7,000 nucleotides of DNA from Candidatus Omnitrophota bacterium. GTDB lineage: Bacteria; Omnitrophota; Koll11; Gygaellales; Profunditerraquicolaceae. Each line of letters begins with the position of its first letter. Position 1 is the stretch's first letter. The position numbers and the translations under genes were made by a program. The stretch covers positions 1 to 7,000 of the forward strand of contig JAPLLP010000215.1 of the NCBI GenBank assembly GCA_026387515.1, in the 5' to 3' direction. The notes beneath the pieces were generated by a model. It was not told where the DNA came from, did no database searches, and saw nothing but the letters and a program-made list of their open reading frames with translations. Shown one piece after another: positions 1 to 5,848 of the stretch.

Positions 1-246
1 AAAATCCAGGCCATACTATGTATACTTGAGGAGGCTAATCGGAAGACTCCGCGGCTAAAAGAGATTGTTTCCGCTAAATTTTTTGCTCCCGTTACCTGCA
101 ATGAAGAAATAGTTTGTACAGTGCGTCAGGAATCAGAAGGTAGTGAAGAGACGCGGGTTTTGGCCTTAATTACAAACAGGGATAAGAAGATTTCCGAGAT
201 TAAGTTGAGGGTGTCCTTTGAGACGCAGGGAGGTACTGATGGCTAG
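1..246 (+). CDS. C-terminal part of a FabZ/FabA-like 3-hydroxyacyl-ACP dehydratase (5' end outside window)
   Basis: Frame 1 is open from the first base to a TAG at 244-246, giving 81 residues with no start in view, so this is the tail of a gene beginning upstream. The segment LKEIVSAKFFAPVTCNEEI (about residues 19-37) followed by alternating hydrophobic strands (VLALITN, ISEIKLRVSF) resembles the back half of FabZ/FabA-like hotdog dehydratases, where a Lys-Phe-x-x-Pro-Val stretch is followed by beta strands. Such enzymes remove water from 3-hydroxyacyl-ACP in the cytosol, and ApeI-type versions occur in aryl polyene loci. The catalytic His and Glu/Asp would lie upstream and cannot be checked. 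The stop overlaps the next gene's start by 8 nt. The hotdog family call is fairly sure; the exact substrate is inferred from the neighbours. Confidence 0.7.
   Translation, partial: KIQAILCILEEANRKTPRLKEIVSAKFFAPVTCNEEIVCTVRQESEGSEETRVLALITNRDKKISEIKLRVSFETQGGTDG
228..233 (+). promoter_or_regulatory. Strong Shine-Dalgarno that fixes the thioesterase start at ATG 239
   Basis: GGGAGG lies 5 nt before ATG 239, inside the end of the dehydratase gene. It decides against the in-frame TTG at 218, which lies upstream of this site and has no comparable site of its own. Confidence 0.7.
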
Positions 247-724
247 GCGTAAGGATGGTAAATATTTTGCAGCTATAAAAGGCGCTCCACCGGCGATATC
301 CTTTACTGTAAAAAGAAGGGTGCATTTTAGCGAAGTGGATGTTATGGGGATAGTCTGGTATGGCCGCTATCCGCTTTATTTTGAGGAGGCTTCCCAGGAA
401 TTAGGCAGACGTTGCGGGTTATCTTTTAATGATTTTTACCAGGCTTCCTTGCGCGCTCCGATAGTGCAATTCCATATTGATTATCATCTTCCCTTGCGTT
501 TGGATGAGGAGTTTACGAGCAGGGCCATTGCGCCATGGTGTGAAGGCGCTAAATTGTTAACTGAATATGAAATCAAGAATACAGAGGGGGCTATTGTTGC
601 TACCGCGTATACGGTGCAGATGTTCATTGATAGCCGCAGCGAAGAAGTCTATATTGCTACGCCGCAACTTCTGGAGAAGATGCGGCAGCGCTGGCTTGCG
701 GGAGAGTTTAAGTGCCTAATATAA
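239..724 (+). CDS. 4-hydroxybenzoyl-CoA/YbgC-like acyl thioesterase (hotdog fold)
   Basis: This 161-residue protein belongs to the 4HBT/YbgC thioesterase family, which hydrolyses acyl-CoA or acyl-ACP thioesters in the cytosol. Residues 29-51 carry the family signature (HFSEVDVMGIVWYGRYPLYF, then EEA), with Asp34 at the usual catalytic aspartate position and the Gly-x-Val/Ile-x-x-x-x-Tyr helix entry after it. Length fits a single hotdog domain plus a basic N-terminal extension of about 20 residues. ATG 239 is chosen over TTG 218 because of the GGGAGG site 5 nt upstream. It overlaps the dehydratase by 8 nt and the following ketosynthase by 13 nt. Thioesterases of this kind occur in aryl polyene clusters, so release or editing of the acyl chain is the likely role. 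The true substrate is unknown. Confidence 0.85.
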   Translation: MARRKDGKYFAAIKGAPPAISFTVKRRVHFSEVDVMGIVWYGRYPLYFEEASQELGRRCGLSFNDFYQASLRAPIVQFHIDYHLPLRLDEEFTSRAIAPWCEGAKLLTEYEIKNTEGAIVATAYTVQMFIDSRSEEVYIATPQLLEKMRQRWLAGEFKCLI

Positions 725-1842
725 AAACCGTAGTCACCGCCTGCGATTTAGTAACTGCTTATGGAAAGGGCGCTTTGTTTTGTTGGGAGGGTATTTTATC
801 CTCTAAGAGTGCCATAGGCAAAGTGGAGCGGTTTTCTACGGTTTCATTCCAGAGTAAGAATGCCGCTGTTGTAGCCGGGCTAAAATATTTCGGCGATGAT
901 TCCTTGTTGATGCAGATGTTTATCTCACTCTTAAAAAGAAATAAAGATTTGATCCCACAAGATGCCTTACTTATTCTGGCTACTACTACGGGAGAAATAG
1001 ATATATTGGAACAGCATGTTTTAGAAGGGGTTGGTGACGCGAAGGAGAGCGGTTTTAGTTTTCTCCTGGAGAAAGTAAAGGCGCTCACCGGAATTATGGG
1101 TGAAAGCGCAATCATCTCAAGCGCCTGCGCTTCCTCCAGCGCTGCTCTTGGTTTTGCCTCAAGCTTGATTCAAAGCGGCAAATCTGATTGTGTGTTAGTA
1201 GTTGCCGCTGATGCAGTAACGGAGTTTGTTTTTTCCGGATTTTCTTCGCTTATGGCGCTTGACCCTGATAATGCCAAGCCATTTGATAAAAACAGGGCAG
1301 GATTGAGCCTGGGTGAAGGCGCAGGTTTTGTGTTACTCATGAGCCAGGCGCGGGCGCAACAGGAAGGCAGGACGATCCTGGGAGAAATAGCAGGTTGGGC
1401 AGTGTCAGGTGACGCCAATCATATGACCGGGCCATCCCGCGATGGCAGCGGTTTGAAGCTGGCCATACAAAAGGCTTTGCGGAGCGCGGGGGTATCCAGC
1501 GATGATGTGGGCTGTATATCCAGCCACGGCACTGGGACGGTATATAATGATGCAATGGAGATGAAGGCCTATAAGAGTGTTTTTGAGAATCGGCCAGTCC
1601 CGCTTTACTCCATAAAAGGAGCAGTAGGGCATACGATGGGGGCATCCGGCTTAATCGAAACCATCATCGCGCTTCGGGTTTTAGAGAAGAGAATTATTCC
1701 TCCCACAGTGGGATTAATTGATGTTGATCCCGAGGCAAAAGATTGGGCTTCGAGAGAATCACGCGCGTTAGCAAAGAGCGCTATCTTGCTTAACAACGCG
1801 GGATTCGGCGGCGTAAACGCGGCGTTAGTATTGAAACAGTGA
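712..1842 (+). CDS. Beta-ketoacyl-ACP synthase, FabF-like, catalytically complete
   Basis: This 376-residue condensing enzyme extends an acyl chain by decarboxylative Claisen condensation with malonyl-ACP. The thiolase-fold triad is visible: nucleophile Cys139 in ISSACASSSAALG, His272 in SHGTGTVYND (Asp280 and Glu283 follow), and His307 in KGAVGHTMGASG with Lys302. The late glycine-rich loop NNAGFGGVN is at 361-369. It is somewhat shorter than typical FabF (a little over 400 residues), mostly in the N-terminal half between residues 20 and 130, as seen in ketosynthases of specialised lipid and aryl polyene loci. The start is GTG 712, preceded by GGAGAG at 701-706 with 5 nt spacing and lying 13 nt inside the thioesterase gene, which suggests coupled translation. 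Family is certain; a role in a polyene or unusual fatty-acyl pathway rather than primary FAS II is inferred from context. Confidence 0.93.
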   Translation: MPNIKTVVTACDLVTAYGKGALFCWEGILSSKSAIGKVERFSTVSFQSKNAAVVAGLKYFGDDSLLMQMFISLLKRNKDLIPQDALLILATTTGEIDILEQHVLEGVGDAKESGFSFLLEKVKALTGIMGESAIISSACASSSAALGFASSLIQSGKSDCVLVVAADAVTEFVFSGFSSLMALDPDNAKPFDKNRAGLSLGEGAGFVLLMSQARAQQEGRTILGEIAGWAVSGDANHMTGPSRDGSGLKLAIQKALRSAGVSSDDVGCISSHGTGTVYNDAMEMKAYKSVFENRPVPLYSIKGAVGHTMGASGLIETIIALRVLEKRIIPPTVGLIDVDPEAKDWASRESRALAKSAILLNNAGFGGVNAALVLKQ

Positions 1843-1844
1843 AG

Positions 1845-1851
1845 AAGGAGG
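1845..1851 (+). promoter_or_regulatory. Consensus ribosome binding site of the lipoprotein gene
   Basis: AAGGAGG is placed 5 nt before ATG 1857 and is the best Shine-Dalgarno in the window. It supports the short lipoprotein reading frame as a genuine translation start even though the gene is broken downstream. Confidence 0.7.
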
Positions 1852-1856
1852 GACGT

Positions 1857-2012
1857 ATGGTAAGATTGCTAAAACTGTGTTTTCTCATTGTTTCCATTTT
1901 TGTTCTTACTGGCTGTGCTACTATTTTAAAAAAGAAATCCATTGATGCGGTAACAGGGTTGGTAGAACTCCGCTTACGCTTAATATCGCGCATAGAAATC
2001 AAGCTGTATTAA
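1857..2012 (+). CDS. N-terminal piece of a split lipoprotein: signal peptide and lipobox (51 aa)
   Basis: The 51-residue frame begins 14 nt after the ketosynthase stop behind a consensus AAGGAGG site. It encodes a classic type II signal peptide: basic start (MVRLLK), hydrophobic core (about residues 7-17) and lipobox LTGC with the lipidated Cys20, followed by ATI. GC-A-T-I after the lipobox is typical of small PEGA-like lipoproteins. After about residue 34 the frame turns into an improbable basic tail (VELRLRLISRIEIKLY) and stops, while the sequence resembling the rest of such lipoproteins continues in another frame up to 2212. As it stands it would yield only a lipidated stub, exported by Sec and processed by LspA. 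It is most likely the front of a gene carrying an internal deletion/frameshift or an assembly error. Confidence 0.6.
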   Translation: MVRLLKLCFLIVSIFVLTGCATILKKKSIDAVTGLVELRLRLISRIEIKLY

Positions 2013-2212
2013 CTTTTAAGAAAGGTGGTTATGAGGACATAACACACATCATTGATAATCATATAGTTGGAGGGTGGATGGTGGCATCTTTTTTGTGTGA
2101 TGGTTTTCCAGCAATTATTGATCTTGCAACGAAAAATGCCTATTCTTTAAATGAAAATAAAGTTACTATTAAGCTCGAGCCTGTACAAACAAATTCGAAT
2201 GCGAACAAATAG
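1946..2212 (+). pseudogene. C-terminal remainder of the PEGA-like lipoprotein, out of frame with its signal peptide
   Basis: Reading frame 2 from about 1952 gives NRVGRTPLTLNIAHRNQAVL, then TFKKGGYEDITHII, then a hydrophobic stretch VGGWMVASFLCDGFPAIIDLA, then YSLNENKVTIKLEP, ending at TAG 2210-2212. From memory this matches the second half of small bacterial lipoproteins with a PEGA-like repeat: a G-x-TP-L turn, a K-GY motif, a GW/G-rich hydrophobic segment ending in D-A-T, then a strand before the end. It has no start codon or ribosome site of its own and follows the signal peptide in the wrong frame. Compared with relatives, roughly 15-20 residues between lipobox and G-x-TP appear to be missing. 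A periplasmic or outer-membrane envelope role would be expected for the intact protein; its link to the lipid pathway is unknown. Confidence 0.55.
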
Positions 2213-2783
2213 TTTAAATGTCTCTATGAAGAGAGCATGCGGTTGGGTTAAAGATAGCAGGTGTGGCTGCGGCCAGAAGAAATTTCAGTGGCATTATGCT
2301 GACCAGCGGTCATTATGCGCGCAGCTGCTTAAGGATACCGTACTCGCGTACCCGATTGAAAATTTTGGCAGGTTTGATGCGGCCTCGCGGCTGGTTGTTC
2401 TTTCAGTAGCCTTAGCCTTGTATGACGCCGATATTCATTATGCCAAGGATAAGAAACAGGATATCGGGATATTGGGGACCAGCCCTGACGGGGCCTTGGA
2501 TGCAAATCTCGCCTACCTCCGGGATTACGCGCAAGCGGGGAGGAAACTTGGACGGGGGAACCTTTTTATCTATACCTTACCCTCAAGCCCGCTGGCAGAA
2601 GCGTCAATCCATTTCGGGTTGCAGGGGCCAATATTATACCTGCGGAATTTGGCGAAGCCGGAAGATTATTTATTAGCCCAGGCAGAACTGATGGTGCGTG
2701 ATAAAGCAACCCAAGCTATCTTGGCGGTTTCCTTGGGTATCAATGAGGCTACCTGTAAATATATTCAAGGAGCAGCAGGGTGA
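2199..2783 (+). CDS. Ketosynthase N-terminal-like protein lacking catalytic residues (chain-length-factor-like)
   Basis: About 194 residues from ATG 2199. The body resembles the beta-ketoacyl synthase N-terminal-like family (Pfam Ketoacyl-synt_2 type) found in aryl polyene and flexirubin loci. From ATG 2199 the landmarks are AYPIENFGRFDAASR (about 50-64), the strand DIGILGTSPDGALDANL (88-104), a GRKLGRGNLFIYTLPSSPLAE stretch (114-134) and IHFGLQGPILYL (137-148). Where active ketosynthases have the nucleophile in A-C-x-S-S, this protein reads LYLRNLAKPE, with no Cys. There is no HGTGT or K-x-x-x-GHT segment and the protein ends near the half-way point of a ketosynthase. It is therefore probably non-catalytic, perhaps a partner or scaffold of the upstream ketosynthase (inference). 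The start is uncertain: ATG 2151, 2199 and 2226 share the frame and none has a good ribosome site. 2151 would run 62 nt into the lipoprotein remnant, and 2226 avoids any overlap. Confidence 0.75.
   Translation: MRTNSLNVSMKRACGWVKDSRCGCGQKKFQWHYADQRSLCAQLLKDTVLAYPIENFGRFDAASRLVVLSVALALYDADIHYAKDKKQDIGILGTSPDGALDANLAYLRDYAQAGRKLGRGNLFIYTLPSSPLAEASIHFGLQGPILYLRNLAKPEDYLLAQAELMVRDKATQAILAVSLGINEATCKYIQGAAG
2767..2772 (+). promoter_or_regulatory. Shine-Dalgarno supporting the GTG start of the first radical SAM gene
   Basis: AAGGAG lies 7 nt before GTG 2780. The GTG overlaps the stop of the preceding gene in a GTGA arrangement, so the two genes are probably translationally coupled. Confidence 0.65.
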
Positions 2784-4039
2784 AGATAAAACTTATTTAT
2801 CCTAAGTGGCCGAAATTGAAGAATCAGCCGGAGTTTAATCTTCCGCCGCATGGCCCTGTCTGTTTTGCCGCAGCGCTGCCAAAAGACGTTGAGCTATCTT
2901 TTTGCGATGAAAATGTGGAGGCGCTAACCTTTGTTGATGATATGGATTTGGTCTGTTTATCAGTAATGCTCACCTGCCAGATTCCGCGCGCTTGGGAGAT
3001 TGCCAAGCAGTATAGAGCCATGGGTAAAAAGGTTATTTTTGGCGGGATCGCCTCAATGCTTCATTACGAAGAAACTCTTGAGCATGCAGACAGTGTTTTT
3101 TTGGGGGAAGCAGAAGGCCGCATGGAAAGAGTTTTAAATGATTTTAAAGAAGGATGCCTTAAACAGACCTATAATTTCCTGCACGATTTTCCCGATACAA
3201 AATTAATCGGCCCTGCCCGCAGGGATATTTTAAAACGCGGGCTTTATAATTTTCGCGGCGTGCAAATGGTAGATCTGGTGCATGCCTCGCGCGGCTGCCG
3301 CTTTAATTGTTTCCCCTGCTGCACCCCCTATCTGGGAGGGTGTAAGTTTCGGCCGCGCCCAATAGAAACTGTTGTCAGAGAATTAGAGAGCATTGATAAT
3401 AACCGCCTTTTTATCGTTGATAATTCTCTTTCGCAGGATGATGCATGGGAGAAGGCTCTCTTTCGGGCAATTGCGCCCCTCAAGAAAAAATGGGTATCCC
3501 ACCCCATAAAAGATGATGATGAGATCTTGGACCTTGCGGTTAAGGCAGGGTGTTGGTATGTCTATCAGGCAATCGTGGATACCTCTGACCATATTCGCCG
3601 GCGGGTGGCGCGCCTTAAAGAACGCGGTATTGGCGTAGAGGGGACAATAATCCTGGGGATGGATGATCACGATGAGGATTATATTAAGCGGCTGGTTGAT
3701 TTTCTTTTAGAGATTGAACTTGACCTTGCGGAATTTACTATCCTTACGCCCTTTCCGCATACGCCGATTAGGCAGCAATTGGAAAAAGAGGGGCGTATCC
3801 TGCATAATAATTGGATAAAATACACCGGGGGAGATGTTGTTTTTAAACCCGCCAGGATGAGCGTAGAGTCTTTGGGCAAAATGTATGAATATGCCTGGAA
3901 TACTTTTTACGGCGATTCAAGCAAAGAAGTTAAAATGGCAAAATTATATTTGAAAGTTATTGAAAAAGAAAAACAAGATGGAACATATCGCAGAAGGCGC
4001 TTGAGCCCCGAGCGTAGCTGGGCGAGGAAACAGCAATGA
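2780..4039 (+). CDS. Radical SAM enzyme with N-terminal B12-binding-like domain (first of a pair)
   Basis: This is a 419-residue protein. Residues 1-125 form a Rossmann-like cobalamin-binding-type domain (MKIKLIYPKW; VIFGGIASML at 85-94; ADSVFLGEAEG at 103-113). The DxHxxG lower-ligand motif is not seen, so cobalamin would be bound without that His, or not at all. The radical SAM core starts at HASRGCRFNCFPC, with the [4Fe-4S] ligands Cys173, Cys177 and Cys180 in CX3CX2C spacing; extra Cys181 and Cys188 sit beside them. The later segments GVEGTIILGMDDHDEDYIKR and LTPFPHTPI resemble the C-terminal region of DUF4070-type B12/radical SAM proteins. Such enzymes make a 5'-deoxyadenosyl radical for methylation or C-C bond chemistry. 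The GTG start overlaps the previous stop by 4 nt, and the basic tail RRRRLSPERSWARKQQ overlaps the next gene by 4 nt. Family is certain; reaction and substrate are unknown, with tailoring of the acyl chain the best guess. Confidence 0.9.
   Translation: MKIKLIYPKWPKLKNQPEFNLPPHGPVCFAAALPKDVELSFCDENVEALTFVDDMDLVCLSVMLTCQIPRAWEIAKQYRAMGKKVIFGGIASMLHYEETLEHADSVFLGEAEGRMERVLNDFKEGCLKQTYNFLHDFPDTKLIGPARRDILKRGLYNFRGVQMVDLVHASRGCRFNCFPCCTPYLGGCKFRPRPIETVVRELESIDNNRLFIVDNSLSQDDAWEKALFRAIAPLKKKWVSHPIKDDDEILDLAVKAGCWYVYQAIVDTSDHIRRRVARLKERGIGVEGTIILGMDDHDEDYIKRLVDFLLEIELDLAEFTILTPFPHTPIRQQLEKEGRILHNNWIKYTGGDVVFKPARMSVESLGKMYEYAWNTFYGDSSKEVKMAKLYLKVIEKEKQDGTYRRRRLSPERSWARKQQ
4005..4023 (+). other. Small GC-rich hairpin just upstream of the second radical SAM gene's ribosome site
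   Basis: GCCC (4005-4008) can pair with GGGC (4020-4023) and AGC (4011-4013) with GCT (4017-4019), leaving a 2-nt bulge and a 3-nt loop. The structure ends one base before the GAGGA ribosome site at 4024-4028 and codes for part of the basic tail of the first radical SAM protein. There is no U-tract, so it is not a terminator. An effect on translation of the downstream gene is possible but unproven. Confidence 0.3.
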
Positions 4040-5400
4040 ATATTTTACTGATTTCTTCAAATATTGCCGATACTCCTTATTCGGTGTATCCTCTGGGTTT
4101 AAGTATGGTAGCCGCAAGCCTTAAAAATGCAGGGTACGCGGTGCGGCAATTTGATTTTCTGGCAAGCGGCCGTTCTATGGAAACGCTTAACGGCAGGATT
4201 AAAGAATTTAATCCTGATATAATCGGTATATCTATCCGTAACATAGATAACGTCAATCTGCTTAATGAACGGCGCTACATTGATGCGGTAAAGGATATTG
4301 TGCGCCAGATTCAAAAGATAAGCCCCGCAAAAATAATCTTAGGCGGCTCGGGGTTTTCCATTATGCCCGAGGAAATTTTGCGCGCAGTGGGCGCGGATTA
4401 CGGAATTGTAGGGGAAGGAGAATCCCTTATTTTGGACTTTATTGACGGTGTAAGCAAAGGAGTTTATCCTAAGGAGCGCATATTGCGCTCGGTTCCTAAA
4501 TTATCAGGAGGAGGGATCCCCTCGGCATATTATGATGAGGGGATCATGCAGTTTTATTTAAAAAGCGGCAATATTGCTTCGCTGCAGACTAAACGCGGCT
4601 GTGTGCATAAGTGCGTATATTGTTCCTATCCGGTTTTAGAAGGCCACGATATCCGCAGCCGCGATATATCCGCGGTTGTGGAGGATATTCAAATTCTGAT
4701 AGATAAGCACCATGCAAAGTATATCTTTTTTACCGATTCCGTTTTTAACGATACGGCAGGGAATTATCTTTTGCTCCTTGATGAAATGAAAAAAAGAAAG
4801 GTCAATATTCCCTGGACGGCATTCTTTAAGCCGCAAGGATTAAACGGCGGGGCCATTGAGCTAATGAAGGAAACCGGGTTAAAAGCTGCCGAGGTGGGCG
4901 CGGATGCTTCCTCGGACACTACATTAAGAAAATTAGGTAAAACATTTTTATTTAAGGATATAATCGGCTGCAATGAGCTTTTTGCGAAATATGAGGTTGC
5001 CACTGCGCATTATTTTATGTTCGGAACCCCCGGAGAAACTAACAAATCGGTTTTAGAGGGAATAATGAACATTAAAAGTTTGCAGAAGACAGTTTCTTTT
5101 ATTTTTATGGGGATACGCATACTTCCTGGCACCCCGCTTGCCGATTTAGCAGAAAGAGAAGGGATCATTAAGCCCGGTCAGGATTTACTTGAGCCGGTGT
5201 ATTATATTGCCCCGGGAATAGACAGGGTTTGGCTCCAAGAGGTTTTAACCGAGGCGTTTAAAGAAAAGCGCAATTACGTTTTTCCTCCGGATGCTTTGGA
5301 TAATAGCCTCGCACTTTTACACAAATTAGGGTTTTCCGGTTCTATGCTTATTCCGGGTAATCCTAAGCGTACACGAAAGGTTAAGGATGTCAGCAAATAA
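4036..5400 (+). CDS. Radical SAM enzyme with N-terminal B12-binding-like domain (second of a pair)
   Basis: This 454-residue protein is clearly different in sequence from its neighbour. Residues 1-140 form the cobalamin-binding-like domain: MNILLISSNI, PLGLSMVAASLKNAGY at 19-34, NPDIIGISIR at 59-68, ILGGSGFSIMPEEIL at 101-115 and GIVGEGES at 123-130. No DxHxxG motif is seen. The radical SAM core begins at LQTKRGCVHKCVYCSYP with Cys189, Cys193 and Cys196 (CX3CX2C) followed by the usual aromatic and Pro. Later landmarks are FFTDSVFND (about 231-239), EVGADASSDTTLRKLGK, HYFMFGTPGETNKSV and RILPGTPL, all standard TIM-barrel strands of B12/radical SAM enzymes. ATG 4036 overlaps the previous stop as ATGA, with GAGGA at 4024-4028 and 7 nt spacing. 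The tight pairing suggests successive steps on one substrate. The reaction is unknown; methyl transfer, ring closure or rearrangement on a lipid chain are candidates. Confidence 0.9.
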   Translation: MNILLISSNIADTPYSVYPLGLSMVAASLKNAGYAVRQFDFLASGRSMETLNGRIKEFNPDIIGISIRNIDNVNLLNERRYIDAVKDIVRQIQKISPAKIILGGSGFSIMPEEILRAVGADYGIVGEGESLILDFIDGVSKGVYPKERILRSVPKLSGGGIPSAYYDEGIMQFYLKSGNIASLQTKRGCVHKCVYCSYPVLEGHDIRSRDISAVVEDIQILIDKHHAKYIFFTDSVFNDTAGNYLLLLDEMKKRKVNIPWTAFFKPQGLNGGAIELMKETGLKAAEVGADASSDTTLRKLGKTFLFKDIIGCNELFAKYEVATAHYFMFGTPGETNKSVLEGIMNIKSLQKTVSFIFMGIRILPGTPLADLAEREGIIKPGQDLLEPVYYIAPGIDRVWLQEVLTEAFKEKRNYVFPPDALDNSLALLHKLGFSGSMLIPGNPKRTRKVKDVSK

Positions 5401-5848
5401 TGTTTTTTCCACAGGGCATATTTGGTGCGCGATACCGGTTTTTAATAATAAAGATACGATACATGCAGTTGCCTTAGGGTGCCGTAAGTATCTGGAACAT
5501 GTTATTGTTATTGACGATGGGTCCACTGATTGCGATATCAGGCAATTGTTACGCAGCACGGATATAATTGTTTTAAGTCACGATAAAAATCTGGGTAAAG
5601 GGCGAGCCCTGCGCACAGCCTTGAGCTTTATTAAAGAGACAGGGGGAGAATTTATGTTGGCCATTGACGCGGATGGCCAGCACTATCCCGAGGATATAAA
5701 AAAGTTTATTCCGCTGCTGCAAAATGATGATGCCGTGATTATTGTCGGTTGCCGTGATTTTGATCAGCAAGAGGTGCCTGGCAAAAGCCGTTTTGGCCGG
5801 GCGTTTTCTAATTTTTGGCCGGATAAAACTCTACGGCAATTATTATGA
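5387..5848 (+). CDS. Family 2 glycosyltransferase, N-terminal catalytic half (gene interrupted by a frameshift)
   Basis: This 153-residue frame starts at ATG 5387, 14 nt inside the previous gene, behind GAAAGG at 5375-5380. It is a GT-A fold family 2 glycosyltransferase resembling dolichyl-phosphate-mannose-synthase-type enzymes: CAIPVFNN (14-21), VIVIDDGSTD (39-48), HDKNLGKGRALRTAL (65-79), and the metal- and nucleotide-binding DADGQH (94-99). GCRDFDQQEVPGKSRFGRAF, then SNFW (121-144), matches the family well. After Trp144 the frame collapses to PDKTLRQLL and stops. The expected conserved stretch, usually with a D-[ST]-Q-x-G-F-R core, is absent. Homology resumes in another frame at about 5826-5844. 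Together with the next entry this is one gene, 5387-6503. Sugar transfer to a lipid or lipid-linked acceptor at the inner membrane is likely for the intact form; the truncated product is probably inactive. Confidence 0.8.
   Translation: MSANNVFSTGHIWCAIPVFNNKDTIHAVALGCRKYLEHVIVIDDGSTDCDIRQLLRSTDIIVLSHDKNLGKGRALRTALSFIKETGGEFMLAIDADGQHYPEDIKKFIPLLQNDDAVIIVGCRDFDQQEVPGKSRFGRAFSNFWPDKTLRQLL

Noticed and set aside
218..238. Upstream TTG start for the thioesterase
   Set aside because: The strong GGGAGG site sits between this TTG and ATG 239 and fits ATG 239 with 5-nt spacing, whereas nothing suitable precedes the TTG.
759..1115. Antisense open frame of 118 codons opposite the ketosynthase
   Set aside because: It is a shadow of the well-supported ketosynthase coding frame, with no ribosome site or recognisable motif. 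The same applies to the other minus-strand frames throughout the window.
2151..2198. Upstream ATG start for the KS-like protein
   Set aside because: It would overlap the lipoprotein remnant by 62 nt, has no ribosome site, and adds residues (MKIKLLLSSSLYKQIR) that do not resemble the family's N-terminus. It cannot be wholly excluded.
2013..2198. Possible promoter or regulatory RNA between the lipoprotein stub and the KS-like gene
   Set aside because: The stretch reads well as the out-of-frame lipoprotein remainder up to 2212, and no convincing -35/-10 pair or structured leader was seen.
2422..2676. 84-codon open frame on the + strand inside the KS-like gene
   Set aside because: It is a different-frame shadow of the KS-like coding sequence with no motif and no ribosome site.
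5742..5819. Independent N-terminus (TTG 5742) for the DUF2062 protein
   Set aside because: Residues 1-25 of that frame are the out-of-frame reading of the conserved glycosyltransferase segment GCRDFDQQEVPGKSRFGRAF, so the apparent start is an artefact of the frame break.
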